Source: Syngnathus acus (taxonomy: Eukaryota; Chordata; Actinopteri; Syngnathiformes; Syngnathidae). Taken from it: a DNA stretch of 64,000 nt. Of the stretch, positions 51,601 through 63,727 are shown piece after piece. The stretch spans positions 8,343,412 through 8,407,411 of the forward strand of contig NC_051102.1 in NCBI RefSeq assembly GCF_901709675.1. The letters run 5' to 3'. The notes under the pieces are model-generated. The model worked only from the letters and a program-made list of their open reading frames with translations. It was not told the origin of the DNA and ran no database searches. Positions within the stretch are counted from its first letter, which is position 1; the number at the start of each line of letters is the position of its first letter. Made by a program: the position numbers and the translations under genes.

Positions 51601-54600
51601 ATTAATAGTGGCTGGCAAAAGCCACGCAAATCTCGTTAAGTTAGTTCATCCACAGGCTGAATTTTTGGTTCTTCACAGGAACGTCTCAGTGAATGACAAA
51701 ATGGTGGACAATTATTTGTCAGTAGAAAAATGTGAAAGTCATATATTTGACAGATTGACTGAGATGATGGGGAGGTCTTGTCGGTATAATTATACTATAT
51801 TACAGTTTATCGTATGTCATGTGATTTTTAAATATGAGAATGTTGATTGATTAGATTTAGGGAGGGGGAAAAAAATGGGTTCTTGCACTGAATGTCTAGT
51901 TGAGGTTTAGCGTCTATTTGAGGAAATACGGTAAGTATTATATTGGAGCACAAAAAGACAAAGGTATAAATAATGCAATTTTGAATTTGCAGCAGATCTT
52001 ATACATTTATTGAACACCCCCACTAGGCTTCATGCATTCCTTAACCACGTGTCATAAATCTAACATGTGATCTTGGCTTCCAGCACGGCATGCTGCAGCA
52101 TCCCTGCCAGTGAAAGAAGCGAGAAAGGGGGAAAAAAAAATTCCCCACCAAATCATATTACCACAGGCGAATTTGGCCTGATAAAGGTGTGGCGTGCTGT
52201 ATGTATATCCACAGATGAGACCTCCTACGAAGCGGGAATCAAGGTTCAGATCCACAGCCAGGACGAGCCGCCCTTCATTGACCAGCTGGGATTTGGCGTG
52301 GCTCCTGGTTTTCAAACTTTTGTATCATGTCAGCAGCAACTGGTACCGCATTGTTATCACATTCATAACCGTCGTGCGCCATCAACGCTTGGCTGCGTGT
52401 TTGCCCCGCCCCCTCCTACGTCAAATCCTTTGCCAGGCTATCATCAATTCCTCAGAGCAAAATCAATTTCAGTACAAGTGGAGTGCTGCCAATTTAACGA
52501 GCCTCATTATCACAGTGAAAAGCCACTCGGTCGCCGATTGGTTGTTGTTGTTGGATTTGTCATCTCTATTTTTAGTTAGCATAGCAAGTTTGAGTGCAAG
52601 AAAATGAGAGTCAGAAAACAAATAAAAAGAATGTGGTGAAACAAGAAGGATCAAACGTTTTCCAAATATAAATCTTAAATGAGCATTAACTTCACAGCCA
52701 TTGTTTTGACAACACAAATGTGTGAGTGTTAAATACACAACACAAATGCGAAATCGATTTACCTTTTATCAGCACGATGATGTAAAGTGACTTGTCGTGA
52801 CTTAAAAGCTTTAATTCAACGCTCACACGACTGTCGGGTATCTGGTTGTTATGCCAACAAATAGTTTGCAAGTTACTGTCTTGAAAGATATATTTGAAAT
52901 TCTGTTGTTTACATAAACATATAATAAAAGGAAATTAAAAGTGACTCAGTTAGACACGTAACTATGTGTTCCAACATTGTGAGATTCATGACCAACAAGG
53001 CCACTTACGCAGGTGTCTGGTTGTTATGCCAACACATCATTGCAAATTAAAAGGTCTTCTTTCACATTGAATTTGACCATCAAACTCGCTGACAACTTGT
53101 TTCCTCGCGACACACTGTGAAGATTCTCCGAAACGCTGACAGTTGCTGTGGCCTTTTCAATCCTGTTGATAAAAGATGAAAAGTGGCCTCGCACAAATGA
53201 CAAAAGTTGTCCGTCAGGACTGCAGCAGTCATTCATTCAAACATTGGGTTCATTGTGTTTCATTGATTTTGCTCCCATTCGTCTCAGCCCAAAGCCACGA
53301 GCATGAAATACAAGCCACCTTGTTTTTGTTTCAGCAGAATAACATGGGATGACCCAAAACCTGGACACCACAAACATGGGAACACAGTCAAATCTCCCTC
53401 CTGCTCTATTTTATTTTCAAAACACCACAAAGATGCGCTCAACCATTTGAATCTGTAAAATAATGTGCGCTATTAATTATCATGAAGACCAAAAACAAGC
53501 ACGCAGGAGTTGTCATTTTATGATTCATCACCACAGCGGCGTCAATTCATTATGCGCCTTACATTAGTGTCTTATACAAAAGAACAGATGGATGATGAAA
53601 TGGTGTCATTTTAAATCATGCTGTTGAAATCAATTACAGAAACTATTAGTTGTACTTTTGGACTGAATGCCATTTTGAAAAAAAAAAACAATTGTAGCAG
53701 GTTTGTTGTTTCAGTGTGACGCTAACGGGCTAGCTCAGCGACGGCAGGAGGCTCTCACTTCTTTCGATCTCCTGCCTGCTCTCCAGAACATTTGACTATT
53801 AATGACACGCGCTGGCTGTGTGTTCCCTCACCCCCCCACCCCTCGCCTAGATGAGACGTCTTATGAGGCCGGCATAAAGGTACAGCTTCACGCTCAGTCA
53901 GAGCCTCCTTTCCTCCACCAGCTGGGCTTCGGGGTGGCCCCCGGCTTCCAAACCTTTGTTTCCACCCAAGAGCAGAGGGTAGAGTACAGTCCGCTGTTGT
54001 TTCTCTGGGCTTGCTGCATGCCACAATGTTGACGATGTCCTAACCACCCAAAAGTCCCTGCAGGGTGAAGTCCCGCCCCTGTTCATCTTAACTGGCTTTG
54101 CATTTGTTATGTTTCCGAACTTTTGTCCACCACATTGCCCCGCCCCCCCCCACCCCTTCTTTATCACAGCGGTTCCGAGTCAAGTTGATATGCGAGTTTT
54201 GGTTTGAGCTCGATGGTTTTTCGTCTTCTGGTTGTGGTGTCCAGTGTGAGCCGGTCTCTATTCCCATGGTACTCTGTTTTCTCCTCCTACGGGACGAGAC
54301 CTGCATCCTTAATGTTCTGCATGGAGTCTGCTTGTTCCCGATAATGTCGGTGTGACCAATTGTGTTTTTTTATGTACCCCGTGTTGGGTTTTGAAGGCCT
54401 GTCAATATTTTTGATTGAGACGTGAAAAGCATGCCGTAATCCACTGGAACAATGCACTTTTTTTTTTCTCCCCACCACCCTCAGCTTCAGTACCTCCCTC
54501 CGCCTTGGGGAGACTGCAAGTCGACTCCCATCGACTCGGAGTACTTCTCCACGTACAGCATCACCGCCTGCCGCATCGACTGTGAAACTCGCTACCTGCT

Positions 54601-57600
54601 GGAAAACTGCAACTGCAGAATGGTCCACATGCCGGGTAGGAGGTCGGCAAAAGGTTTGGTTACTGTGTCAGGTGTAACCGTGATTGTTGTTTGAACGCAG
54701 GGACCTCCACTGTGTGCACACCTGAGCAGTACAAAGACTGCGCTGACCCGGCCTTAGGTGAGCACACCAGATTCATTAGTTGTGTCATCACTGTAATATT
54801 TAAAATGAAGTACTACTATAGCCAATGCCATTATTTGAGGAAAAAGAGAATTTACTGTATATGTAATGGTCTTAAATGAAAAGCCCCTCCCCTCCCTTCC
54901 CTTCTGGGTACAATGCTTTGCTTTCATGGAAAGTGAACGATGGCAGCGACTGCAACTCTCCCGATGTGTGCCGAGTTATTTTTAGCGCCTGTAGCGTGCA
55001 GGATTGTTTCTCCGCAGCGATGTTTGACGGCCTTTGATCATCCACAGACTTTTTGGTAGAGAAAGACAACGATTACTGTGTGTGTCAGACCCCCTGCAAC
55101 ATGACTCGCTATGGCAAGGAGCTGTCCATGGTTAAGATCCCCAGTAAGGCATCTGCTAAGTATCTGGCTAAGAAATTCAACAAAACTGAGCAGTATATCG
55201 GGTGAGTATGGCTTGGCGTTAGTGGTTGGGTAAACTACAACAGTGGTGCTCAAACTTTTTACGAGTAAATTTAAGTTATTTTACTTTCATTGAAGTGTAA
55301 TTTTTTAATTTTTTAATTTTTTTTAAATAATTTTTTTGCGGTATCGGTACTTGGTATCGGTATCAATGAGTTCTCAGGAGTGATGGCATCGGTTTGAAAA
55401 AAAGTCGTATCCAACATTAGGCACGTTTCAGTATTTTCTATCATTAACATGGCGGGGAAAAAAATCTACTTCAATGATTTAAGTCAAATATTTCACACGA
55501 GATAAAATACAACTGGACAGATAAAAAACAAAATGCGCTAGTTGGTGCCGTGTCCATTGCTAAAATCGCACACGGAGTACCACTAGAGGGCGCCTGTGTA
55601 GCACATATACCACACTTTTGGAATCTCTGCACCAGTTGCTTGTGTTTTTCTTTCTAACGTGTGCATGCGTGATGAGTCTCCATCGTTCACCTTCAATGTA
55701 ACAATAATGAAAGTGTACTCAATTGTGACATGTCGACCGTCAGTCACGAACGGCTACTCAAACGTGTGTCGGCTGTGCTCCCTGTGTGACCTTTGCCCTC
55801 TCCAGAGAAAACATTTTAGTTCTGGACATCTTCTTTGAAGCTCTGAATTACGAGAAGATCGAGCAGAAGAAGGCATACGAAATTGCCGGGCTTCTCGGTA
55901 AGACCCGCGGCTGCAAACTTGGCTGAAACCCCGACGGATGCTTTAACATGAGAAATAACACATGTCCATGTCTCCTCACGTCTCGTCTTCAAGGTGACAT
56001 CGGAGGGCAAATGGGTTTGTTCATAGGAGCCAGCGTGCTGACAATACTGGAAATATTTGACTACTTATACGAGGTAAAGCCAAAACTTTTCTTTTTTTTT
56101 TTCCTCCCAACAGTTCTCAGTCATTCTTTCTGACACCTAAATGTTGTTTTCAGGTGTTCAAAGACAAAGTTTTGGGTTACTGCATGCGCAAGAAGCGACC
56201 GCAGCGCTGTCAGAGTGACAACCTGGTAATCTATCATCATCTCTTTCGATGCTCATCGTGAATAATTGCAGTGGGGGGGGCTCTTCTCCCTGATGAGTGG
56301 AATTAGCTTAATTTGACAGCTGTAATGCTAATTTTATGACATTAACTAGCTTTCTTTTGCCAAAATACAACTTCCCCTGTGCATTGGTTGGAAAATAATA
56401 GCAATGAATGGCTAACACTTTCCCAGAGTGGCTCCTTAAATGTCAGAAAAGTTGTTTTTGAACATCACAACTACTAAATAACAAAAGTTAAGTGAGAGGA
56501 AAAGATTGCATGCAAGTCAGGCCAACTTTGGTTGTTTGTGACTGTGAGGGTGAGATAATGGCACGGCAATTTTCTAAAAGATTTATTGTACTTCGCGCTT
56601 TCACTTGACGAGTAACTTGTGATATTTGCTGCCTTGTGCACCATCCATGTCATACGTTTGTTCGTCATCTCCTCCTCCTCCTCCTCCGCTTCTCAATGTG
56701 TCCCATATCTCACCAGACACCTCACTAGTGAAGTGAAGCTCATTTAAAACGTTGACTCGCATCAACTTCAATACCTCACCTTATATAACGCGCATTCCAC
56801 GTCATCTTCCGCCTGTTTTTTTTTTTTTTCTTTTTTCCAAACACCAAACGCATTGTGCTTACTTTCATCTCAGTCACCCTCACCCATCTTTCTTTCATGG
56901 TGTCTATTCCAGGAGTTTCCAGAGACCCCAAGCAGCCCTGGTGTCACGCCTAATCATGCCCCCAGGTAGCACGCCCAAGTTGCTAATATATACTCCCACA
57001 CTGTCATTAAGTCATCTCACGCATCCTCATCCCCCCCCCCCGCCCCCCTCATGACGTCACACTCGTTATAAAATAAGCAGCAATTTAACGATAGCATCGT
57101 CAACACACAAATTGCAAGCCTGAAATAATGATTATGATGCTAACTTGGGCCAAATTAGGGAACCTCACTCCATCTGTGCTTTAATATTTACAACAAAGCA
57201 TTATTTTTAAATACCTGCATTTACGTTCTCGATTTTCCACCAGCAAACTAGTCTGAAGGCTCTTAATTGGCTAGAAAAAAATAGCTAACTAAATTGACCT
57301 ATAACAGCAGTGAGAAGGAAAGGCTATACAAGAAAAAAATAATTAAAATGAAAAAGAAAGAAAACACACTTATTAGGTGAAGAAAGAAAAACAATAGCAA
57401 CATGCCTCTTTTCCTCCATGTTGCTGTTTCATAGCGTGTCTCATCGTGATGCATTCACTGTACCGTTTCTTTTCCCCCTGCAGGGCTACTGTATAGTCAA
57501 GTCGAGTGCAGTGGAAAAAAAAAAAAAAAACCACGGTTGATGCAGTGCAGCTAGCGAGTGCCTCTTTACTCAAGGACAGTTTGCCTCGGGAAGCAATCGG

Positions 57601-58586
57601 AGTGGGGAATCTTCTCTTTGTCAGTTTTACGGATGACTTGAGTCGCTTTGATTCTCTGCGGACGCAGACTTTGTTTCGGCGAATAATGCCGCCTAGCCCT
57701 TGTGAAAATGCATTACATATTCATTGAAAGCTTGTATCACTTCCCCGTAGCGCTGATGCTCCGTTTTAGAGGCCGAAGCACAGATAGCATCTCGAGACGC
57801 ATTACTTATCACACCATTTGAAAAGACCTCTTTGTCGGCGGGAAGCTTTTCACACTCTGACTGGCAGCAAATGTTTCGGTATCCGTGAATAGACTACATA
57901 TTGGGCACATCTTTTTCCCTCGAATAGTGACCAAGGCTTTATTACGTACATCCCAATGGAAAAGAAGAGCAGAAAAAATGGATTCGGTTTGCAAAAGTCT
58001 TGATTAATTGAGTCTGCTTTCATGCAGGACTGCAGAAATCTGACAATATTTACTGTTGAGATATGAAAATTCAAACAATTTGAAACAATTTCAGGTTAAA
58101 GAGGAACTAAATGCAGAAATGTTGTGAGCCAGAATGTTTTATGCATCCCCACGTCTAACAAAATATTTTGATATTACGTTTGTGGAATAAGAATAAAGCA
58201 AATGAATCCCTTTAAAATTAAAAATGTCTCTAAAAGATTCATCGATTATCAAAGTAGTAGTTGATTAATTTGTTAATCAATTAGTTGCTGATTAATCGAA
58301 TTTTTGCACCTCTGTACAACACGGACTAAAAATGAGGACTAAGATTGTGTTTTTTCCCCCTCCTCCTTTCCTTTCACCCTCATGTTTACGTGTGCTTCAC
58401 ACATGATCATTATCATTCCTTGGTTTGATTCCGTTGACTCTTCACGACCCCCCCCCCACTCCTCTCCCCGTCTCTCCGCAGAGCACCTGTGACACACTCC
58501 GGAGTCACTCGGACAGTCTCGGATTCACGCCGAACATGTTACCTCGTCACCCGACTCTAGGCAATTTTGAGGAGTTTGCTTGTTGA
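22533..58586 (+). CDS. asic3: Acid-sensing ion channel gene, asic3 lineage, with alternative starts, exons and tails
   Basis: Degenerin/ENaC proton-gated Na+ channel subunit (trimeric, plasma membrane). First exons: 1a 22533-23087, 1b 42377-42901, 1c 49157-49756. Constant exons: 2 51421-51571, 3a 52215-52342 or 3b 53851-53978, 4 54485-54635, 5 54701-54757, 6 55048-55201, 7 55806-55897, 8 55994-56073, 9 56154-56225, optional 10 56913-56965, 11 58482 to stop 58560 or 58586. All boundaries are GT-AG and phases agree. Seen: [20 protein letters not shown], Cys-rich thumb ([20 protein letters not shown]), [11 protein letters not shown], and TM2 with the GAS selectivity motif ([17 protein letters not shown]). 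FKDKVLGY after TM2 matches ASIC3, as does tail to tail position with cdk5. Predicted lengths are 504-538 residues. Some fish annotations may call this asic1c. Confidence 0.95.
23109..23183. repeat. 75-bp palindromic MITE-like element
   Basis: TTAACTCGTTCGCTGCCA on the left is matched in inverted orientation by TGGCAGTGAACGAGTTAA on the right, with one mismatch. The centre is GGATATTTGACGTCTATATC. It lies 22 bases after the exon 1a splice donor. It resembles a common short fish inverted-repeat family. Confidence 0.7.
24964..25263. mobile_element. TA-flanked MITE with perfect terminal inverted repeats
   Basis: The left end CCGTATTTTCCGCACTATAA and the right end are exact inverted repeats for at least 29 bases, flanked by TA on both sides (24962-24963, 25264-25265). 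This suggests a Tc1/mariner-type non-autonomous element. Inside, a 65-base unit (from 24991 and 25056, starting CGGATTATAAGGCGCACC) is tandemly duplicated. A further segment, GCCCGCGGGCCGGACGTTGG at about 25128, looks like a nested hAT-type terminus. Confidence 0.8.
29199..31213 (-). mobile_element. 5'-truncated LINE retrotransposon with open reverse-transcriptase frame
   Basis: A minus-strand frame is open from 31213 to the stop at 29729 (495 codons, no internal stop). Reverse-transcriptase motifs in order: [46 protein letters not shown] (first catalytic Asp), [19 protein letters not shown] and FADDTNL (catalytic DD). [11 protein letters not shown] segment near the C-terminus is typical of CR1/L2/Rex1/Daphne-like elements. 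About 500 bases of 3' UTR follow, ending in a (CTAAA)-type tail (plus-strand TTTAG repeats at 29199-29219). Endonuclease and ORF1 are missing, so the copy is dead-on-arrival. The intact frame implies recent insertion. Clade not assigned. Confidence 0.92.
29376..29401. repeat. AT/TA microsatellite
   Basis: An (AAT)n stretch passes into (TA)n inside the 3' UTR region of the LINE. Confidence 0.8.
35829..35916. repeat. 44-bp tandem duplication
   Basis: Two adjacent copies of a 44-base unit (GTCGGCTTGTAATAAAACCA and onward) differ at only about three positions. The small divergence indicates a recent local duplication. Confidence 0.85.
36616..36671. repeat. (TA)28 microsatellite
   Basis: Uninterrupted TA dinucleotide tract of 56 bases in the asic3 intron; likely polymorphic. 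Confidence 0.95.
37731..37750 (+). promoter_or_regulatory. CTCF-like motif (plus orientation)
   Basis: GGGACCACAAGGTGGCGGCT matches the CTCF core less strongly than the others. It is intronic in asic3, 4.6 kb upstream of exon 1b. Confidence 0.35.
38954..39168. repeat. Copy of palindromic MITE family with internal palindrome
   Basis: The left arm GCATTCTGATTCATGTTGCG into CATCTCAGGGGGCAGCCATT matches the arms of the 3398-3610 element. An inner palindrome (AACAACCAATCACGGCT against AGCCGTGATTGGTTGTT) lies at about 39090-39160. The outer right arm is lost. Confidence 0.65.
42377..42901 (+). CDS. asic3: asic3 first exon 1b (ASIC3/ASIC1b-type N-terminus)
   Basis: Encodes 175 residues from ATG 42377 to donor ACT/GTAAGT, phase 0. 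[20 protein letters not shown] carries the His-Gly motif. TM1 is in [30 protein letters not shown] keeps the proton-gating histidine. The exon ends [18 protein letters not shown], nearly the mammalian ASIC3 sequence ([16 protein letters not shown]). By N-terminal similarity this is the start orthologous to mammalian ASIC3, and it also resembles ASIC1b. It is 8.5 kb upstream of exon 2 with its own implied promoter. Confidence 0.93.
42902..49156 (+). other. asic3: asic3 intron between first exons 1b and 1c
   Basis: No further coding exon was recognised in 6.3 kb. Short poly(C), poly(A) and poly(T) runs occur at 47995-48009, 48422-48441 and 48565-48581. The promoter of exon 1c probably lies in 48600-49150, where sequence is less AT-rich. 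Confidence 0.5.
49157..49756 (+). CDS. asic3: asic3 first exon 1c (ASIC2b-type N-terminus)
   Basis: Encodes 200 residues from ATG 49157 (GAAATGG context) to donor ACT/GTATGT, phase 0. It has [12 protein letters not shown], where ASIC2b has SRTKLHGLRHM. TM1 lies in [20 protein letters not shown] (ASIC2b: LLLSWSSNR). [13 protein letters not shown] and [17 protein letters not shown] follow, and it ends [20 protein letters not shown]. The post-TM1 segment is YPAVTK, lacking the histidine found in exons 1a and 1b. ASIC2b subunits are known not to form proton-gated homomers, so a modulatory role is plausible. It is 1.7 kb upstream of exon 2. Confidence 0.92.
49757..51420 (+). other. asic3: asic3 intron before constant exon 2
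   Basis: A 1.66-kb GT-AG intron ending TTGGCTCCTACAG. No repeat or exon was recognised. All three first exons splice across it to 51421. Confidence 0.8.
51421..51571 (+). CDS. asic3: asic3 constant exon 2
   Basis: Encodes [18 protein letters not shown] through [20 protein letters not shown] to WGET plus one base, phase 0 in and phase 1 out. The Ile-Tyr-Thr start is the usual ASIC junction after the first exon. It is shared by all isoforms. Confidence 0.95.
52215..52342 (+). CDS. asic3: asic3 alternative exon 3a
   Basis: 128 nt, 43 residues with the split Asp codon: [20 protein letters not shown], then [19 protein letters not shown] and QQQL. The VSCQQQ ending matches mammalian ASIC3 and ASIC1. 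The Asp-Glu at its start corresponds, I believe, to acidic-pocket residues of ASIC1. The donor CTG/GTACCG is weak. Confidence 0.93.
52343..53850 (+). other. asic3: asic3 intron between exons 3a and 3b
   Basis: A 1.5-kb spacer between the duplicated exons with no other exon recognised. A short repeat unit, CTGGTTGTTATGCCAACA, occurs twice (about 52841 and 53019). Confidence 0.6.
53851..53978 (+). CDS. asic3: asic3 alternative exon 3b (tandem duplicate of 3a)
   Basis: 128 nt, the same length and phases as 3a: [20 protein letters not shown], then [19 protein letters not shown] and QEQR. It differs from 3a at 8 of 43 residues; the TQEQR ending is ASIC2-like. The acceptor follows a C-rich tract; the donor is AGG/GTAGAG. 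If exons 3a and 3b are both included, 3b is read out of frame and hits TAA after eight codons. If both are skipped, exon 4 is out of frame. The pair is therefore mutually exclusive. Confidence 0.93.
55578..55595 (+). promoter_or_regulatory. CTCF-like motif (plus orientation) in asic3 intron
   Basis: TACCACTAGAGGGCGCCT is a near-perfect CTCF core match on the plus strand, in the intron between exons 6 and 7. Confidence 0.5.
56226..56912 (+). other. asic3: asic3 intron before optional exon 10
   Basis: A 687-bp intron with donor CTG/GTAATC and acceptor TGTCTATTCCAG. No exon was recognised within it. A CTCCTCCTCC tract lies near 56671-56687. Confidence 0.7.
56913..56965 (+). CDS. asic3: asic3 optional 53-nt exon 10 (frame switch)
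   Basis: Acceptor TCTATTCCAG, coding [17 protein letters not shown] plus two bases, donor CAG/GTAGCA. At 53 nt it is not a multiple of three. Its inclusion moves exon 11 into the frame ending RTCYLVTRL. Pro/Ser-rich sequence is also seen at this place in mammalian ASIC3. Both splice sites are credible. Inclusion is supported mainly by the conserved tail it produces. Confidence 0.8.
56966..58481 (+). other. asic3: asic3 last intron
   Basis: Contains poly(C) at 57031-57041, poly(A) at 57515-57530, and a diverged MITE-family fragment near 58155-58215 (TTGATATTACGTTTGTGGAA). No coding exon was recognised. It ends CCGTCTCTCCGCAG. Confidence 0.6.
58482..58586 (+). CDS. asic3: asic3 last exon, read in two frames
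   Basis: Entered from exon 9 (phase 0) it encodes [18 protein letters not shown] then [16 protein letters not shown] and TGA at 58584-58586. This is like the ASIC2 (STCDTM...LGTLEEIAC) and ASIC1 (LPHHPARGTFEDFTC) tails. Entered from exon 10 (phase 2) it encodes 26 residues ending [12 protein letters not shown] and TAG at 58558-58560, like the mammalian ASIC3 tail (SHRTCYLVTQL). Both ends are PDZ-type ligands: ASIC1/2 tails bind PICK1, and the ASIC3 VTQL end binds PSD-95/NHERF-type proteins. Confidence 0.88.
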   Translation, partial: STCDTLRSHSDSLGFTPNMLPRHPTLGNFEEFAC

Positions 58587-59915
58587 CAACCTGATGTTTG
58601 TGTTTTTTGTTGGGGTGAGGGGGAGGGGGGGGGGGGGGGGTTCAGCAAACTGTGAAACAATTGATTTATCAGAGAATAACAAATACAGTCGAAGTGTACA
58701 GTAGTTTCTCAATACCTGGATTGAAATAGAATACTATCATAAAAAGAAACACAACTCAGGTTTAAATGCAACATAATTTCTTCATGTTTTTTCCCAAAAT
58801 GTCACTTTTCAATCCCAGTGTCCAAAAAGCAAGTGGAGTTGCTACGTGACCACAAAGAAAACCACATGGCTTCTTTATATGTGCTCCTTCTCCAGGGTGA
58901 CCTTAGCAGACTGATTGTTGTTGCTGTTGATCTTAAATCCATCATGTCATATATGCTAATCAGAATGGAAAACACGTGTGATCATTCACATTGCGGATGC
59001 TAGCAAAGCTGAAAACATCTTTCGTTGCCTTTCTTAATCATGTCAAGTGTGTCTTATTTCATTGGGATGAAGGAGTATGAGGGCCACGCTGAAAGACTAA
59101 AACAGGAAAAGTAGGAGTACAAAGGTCCTTTTTTCATGCGATTGAAATTTTGACCAAAAATATACATCATATCTTAACATTTGTTCATTTTTTGTAAAAA
59201 TGACTAGCCTCGAAATATTACAACTATTTCTAGTAGTACAGCGTGATTTTCACCCCAAAAAAAATTTTCTCGTAAAATTCAATATTCCTGGAAAGACCGT
59301 GACTGTGATCGTTTTAACTTCATACTTCACTATTACAAAATATTCCATAGTAATATAATCCTCCCATAGGTACAAATAAAAACATTTTCTTATTTGTCAA
59401 TGTTACATCATTACTCGCATATTCCCGTAATTCTCTGACTTGCTGCACTGTTCCTCTTCTTCTCAGTGTGGCCTCAATTCTTCATCGATAAATCAGCACA
59501 ATGCCTTGTGATAGTAATCTATTGTCTACAGAAGCTCCGATCAAAACGGTGACCTGGAGCGTGTATATAACCACAAATGAATGCCATAAAGAAATGCCGT
59601 ACTGTTCATTCGTGTCATGTATAAATTACAGGAACAGGTACAGTATATATAGACCTTAGACCGACTGTTTCCATGTGTGGGATGTAGGCCATAAGTGTCT
59701 TGGTGATTAGCACTAACGTGACTTGAGAATCATCCACAAGTGACGCACACGTTCCGTTCCTTAACGACACAAACGCATTGTACGATTCCACCGTTGTATC
59801 CCGTTGTTATTCTTCTTATTCTAAATATTCTTCAACGTGTAACAAAAGTCACAAATGACACTTTGTGATGTAACAACGATCGAGTATAATAAAGTGGATA
59901 TTTACCCATCGGACT
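58587..59915 (+). other. asic3: asic3 3' UTR with poly(A) signal
   Basis: Non-coding sequence after the stop, with poly(G) at 58627-58640. An AATAAA at 59888-59893 precedes a GT-rich region (CGCGTCTGTTGGCC). This is the likely end of the asic3 transcript, tail to tail with cdk5. Confidence 0.6.
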
Positions 59916-61651
59916 CGCGTCTGTTGGCCTTTTATTTCTCAGATCATTTCAGCATTTACTTTTTTGGAAGTTAATCGCTCTAAATATTAGTATTTTGTGA
60001 CTGACATAGTGACGAGGGGGGTAAAAAAAAAAAAAAAAACAAGGAAGCGCATTTGTCCACTTTACTGAATATTCAATCTTATTGGCTTCTACCAACAAAA
60101 GCAACTTGGCAAAAAAAAAAAAATCACTCTTCACTGTGGAATAAAAACCCAAATGTTGCCTTAAAGAATTCTACATCTGGAACTTCATAGAAAACACTTG
60201 TGGCTTTGACAACGTAATCCACTTGCACGTGTTCAATTGTACAGAGCCCGCTAAACGCTACAGAGCACAGTAGTACTAAACCAAGATTCACATTCCAGCA
60301 TTAATAAATACATGCAACCATATTTCTGCATCACTACCTGACAAAAGAAGTGATAGCTGCTCCGAAAACATCTCAAGCTTTGTAGGCTTTTGCCCTAACA
60401 ATCAAAATAAACGATATTATCGGAGTATAAGCGACGTGTTAAAAAATAAAAAGGCAAGAAAGTATGAAAATGCGATTTGTCCCGTTTGTACTGTTTCAAG
60501 TGTGTCATAGATCAGGCGCAGAGTAAAGTACGGCTCGTGGGCCATCTGCGGGCCCGCGGCAGCATTTGATCTGGCCCGAAATACAATTTTCAAACAATAA
60601 AACCTCAGCGTATTTGTTATAAATCAATTCACAATACGCTTAAGCCATAACGGCTTATTAATTTCAGTAATGGTAAACATTTGTTCGAATGTTTCAGAAC
60701 ATTTCTGCATCGATTTTGTCAGAGGAATTGCACAACCCTGACAGTAGTGCACTACAAACAATGTGTGTGTATATATCCAAAGATAATATATAAATTATAT
60801 TAATGGTCCACTGTGACACTACTCGAATTATATTGGCTCGTTTATTGAAAACCAGCTGCAATAACGTCAGTGTGCAAAACTAACAGCGAAAATCATGATG
60901 TAAAACAAAATGTTTAAAAACAAAACAAAAAAAACAAAGTGTGCAAAGACAAATATAAAATAGGGGCCTTATACAAAATCATAAATTAACTTGTCATGCT
61001 ATTATTGACAACATACAATCGTGAAAGAGGCGACCGGAAAGGACCGTAGGTTTGTTTGATTAAAAATGGAAAATAGTTTTATTTTGTAGTGTTTTTTTGG
61101 AGTCAAATTCTAAATGTTTTGATTAAGCTGCAACTCATTGAAGTGTCACCGGGAGATAATAGCTGCCCGGAGAATATTTTTCAATGAATGAGGAGCAGCA
61201 CAGGGTTCCTCCAACTTTAGACTAGTGGCCAATTCATTTATTTTTTTAATTGGATCCGCCACAAAATCTCAATGTAAAGCTGCTTTTTCATGATGTACCC
61301 ACTTGATGCATTTTGTTTTGTTGTCGTCTCTTGGACTCAGATATTCAAAATACATTTCCTCAAATTGTGGCTTCAGCTCTATGAGACCAATTCTGCCTAG
61401 CAACAAGTGACCCCTAAGCGGTTCTGTGGCTGTGTTAAATTAAAAGTTTCTAAAATTTGTTTCTAAAATTGTAGTCCTCTACCAGGGTAAATGAATGCAG
61501 TCGGTAGTGTGTGGTATAAAAGAGCCGCTTTGGCCACGGTTCTTTTAAGGTGGGATCGGCCTTCACGGAGCTGCTTCTAATGACCTGCTAGCGTGACTGG
61601 GAGGACCGGATCGATTGGCGGCTGACGTGGAACCGGGATGCGATGAAGGAT
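59916..61651. other. asic3-cdk5 convergent spacer and cdk5 3' UTR
   Basis: No gene was recognised. cdk5 3' UTR runs leftward from 61651; a minus-strand AATAAA at about 61232 is a candidate end. A GC-rich patch, GTGGGCCATCTGCGGGCCCG (about 60538-60600), resembles a hAT-type transposon terminus. Confidence 0.4.

Positions 61652-63727
<2,076 letters not shown>

Noticed and set aside
60520-60600. CG-rich hAT-like fragment near cdk5
   Set aside because: Boundaries and inverted repeat not identifiable; mentioned only within the spacer entry.
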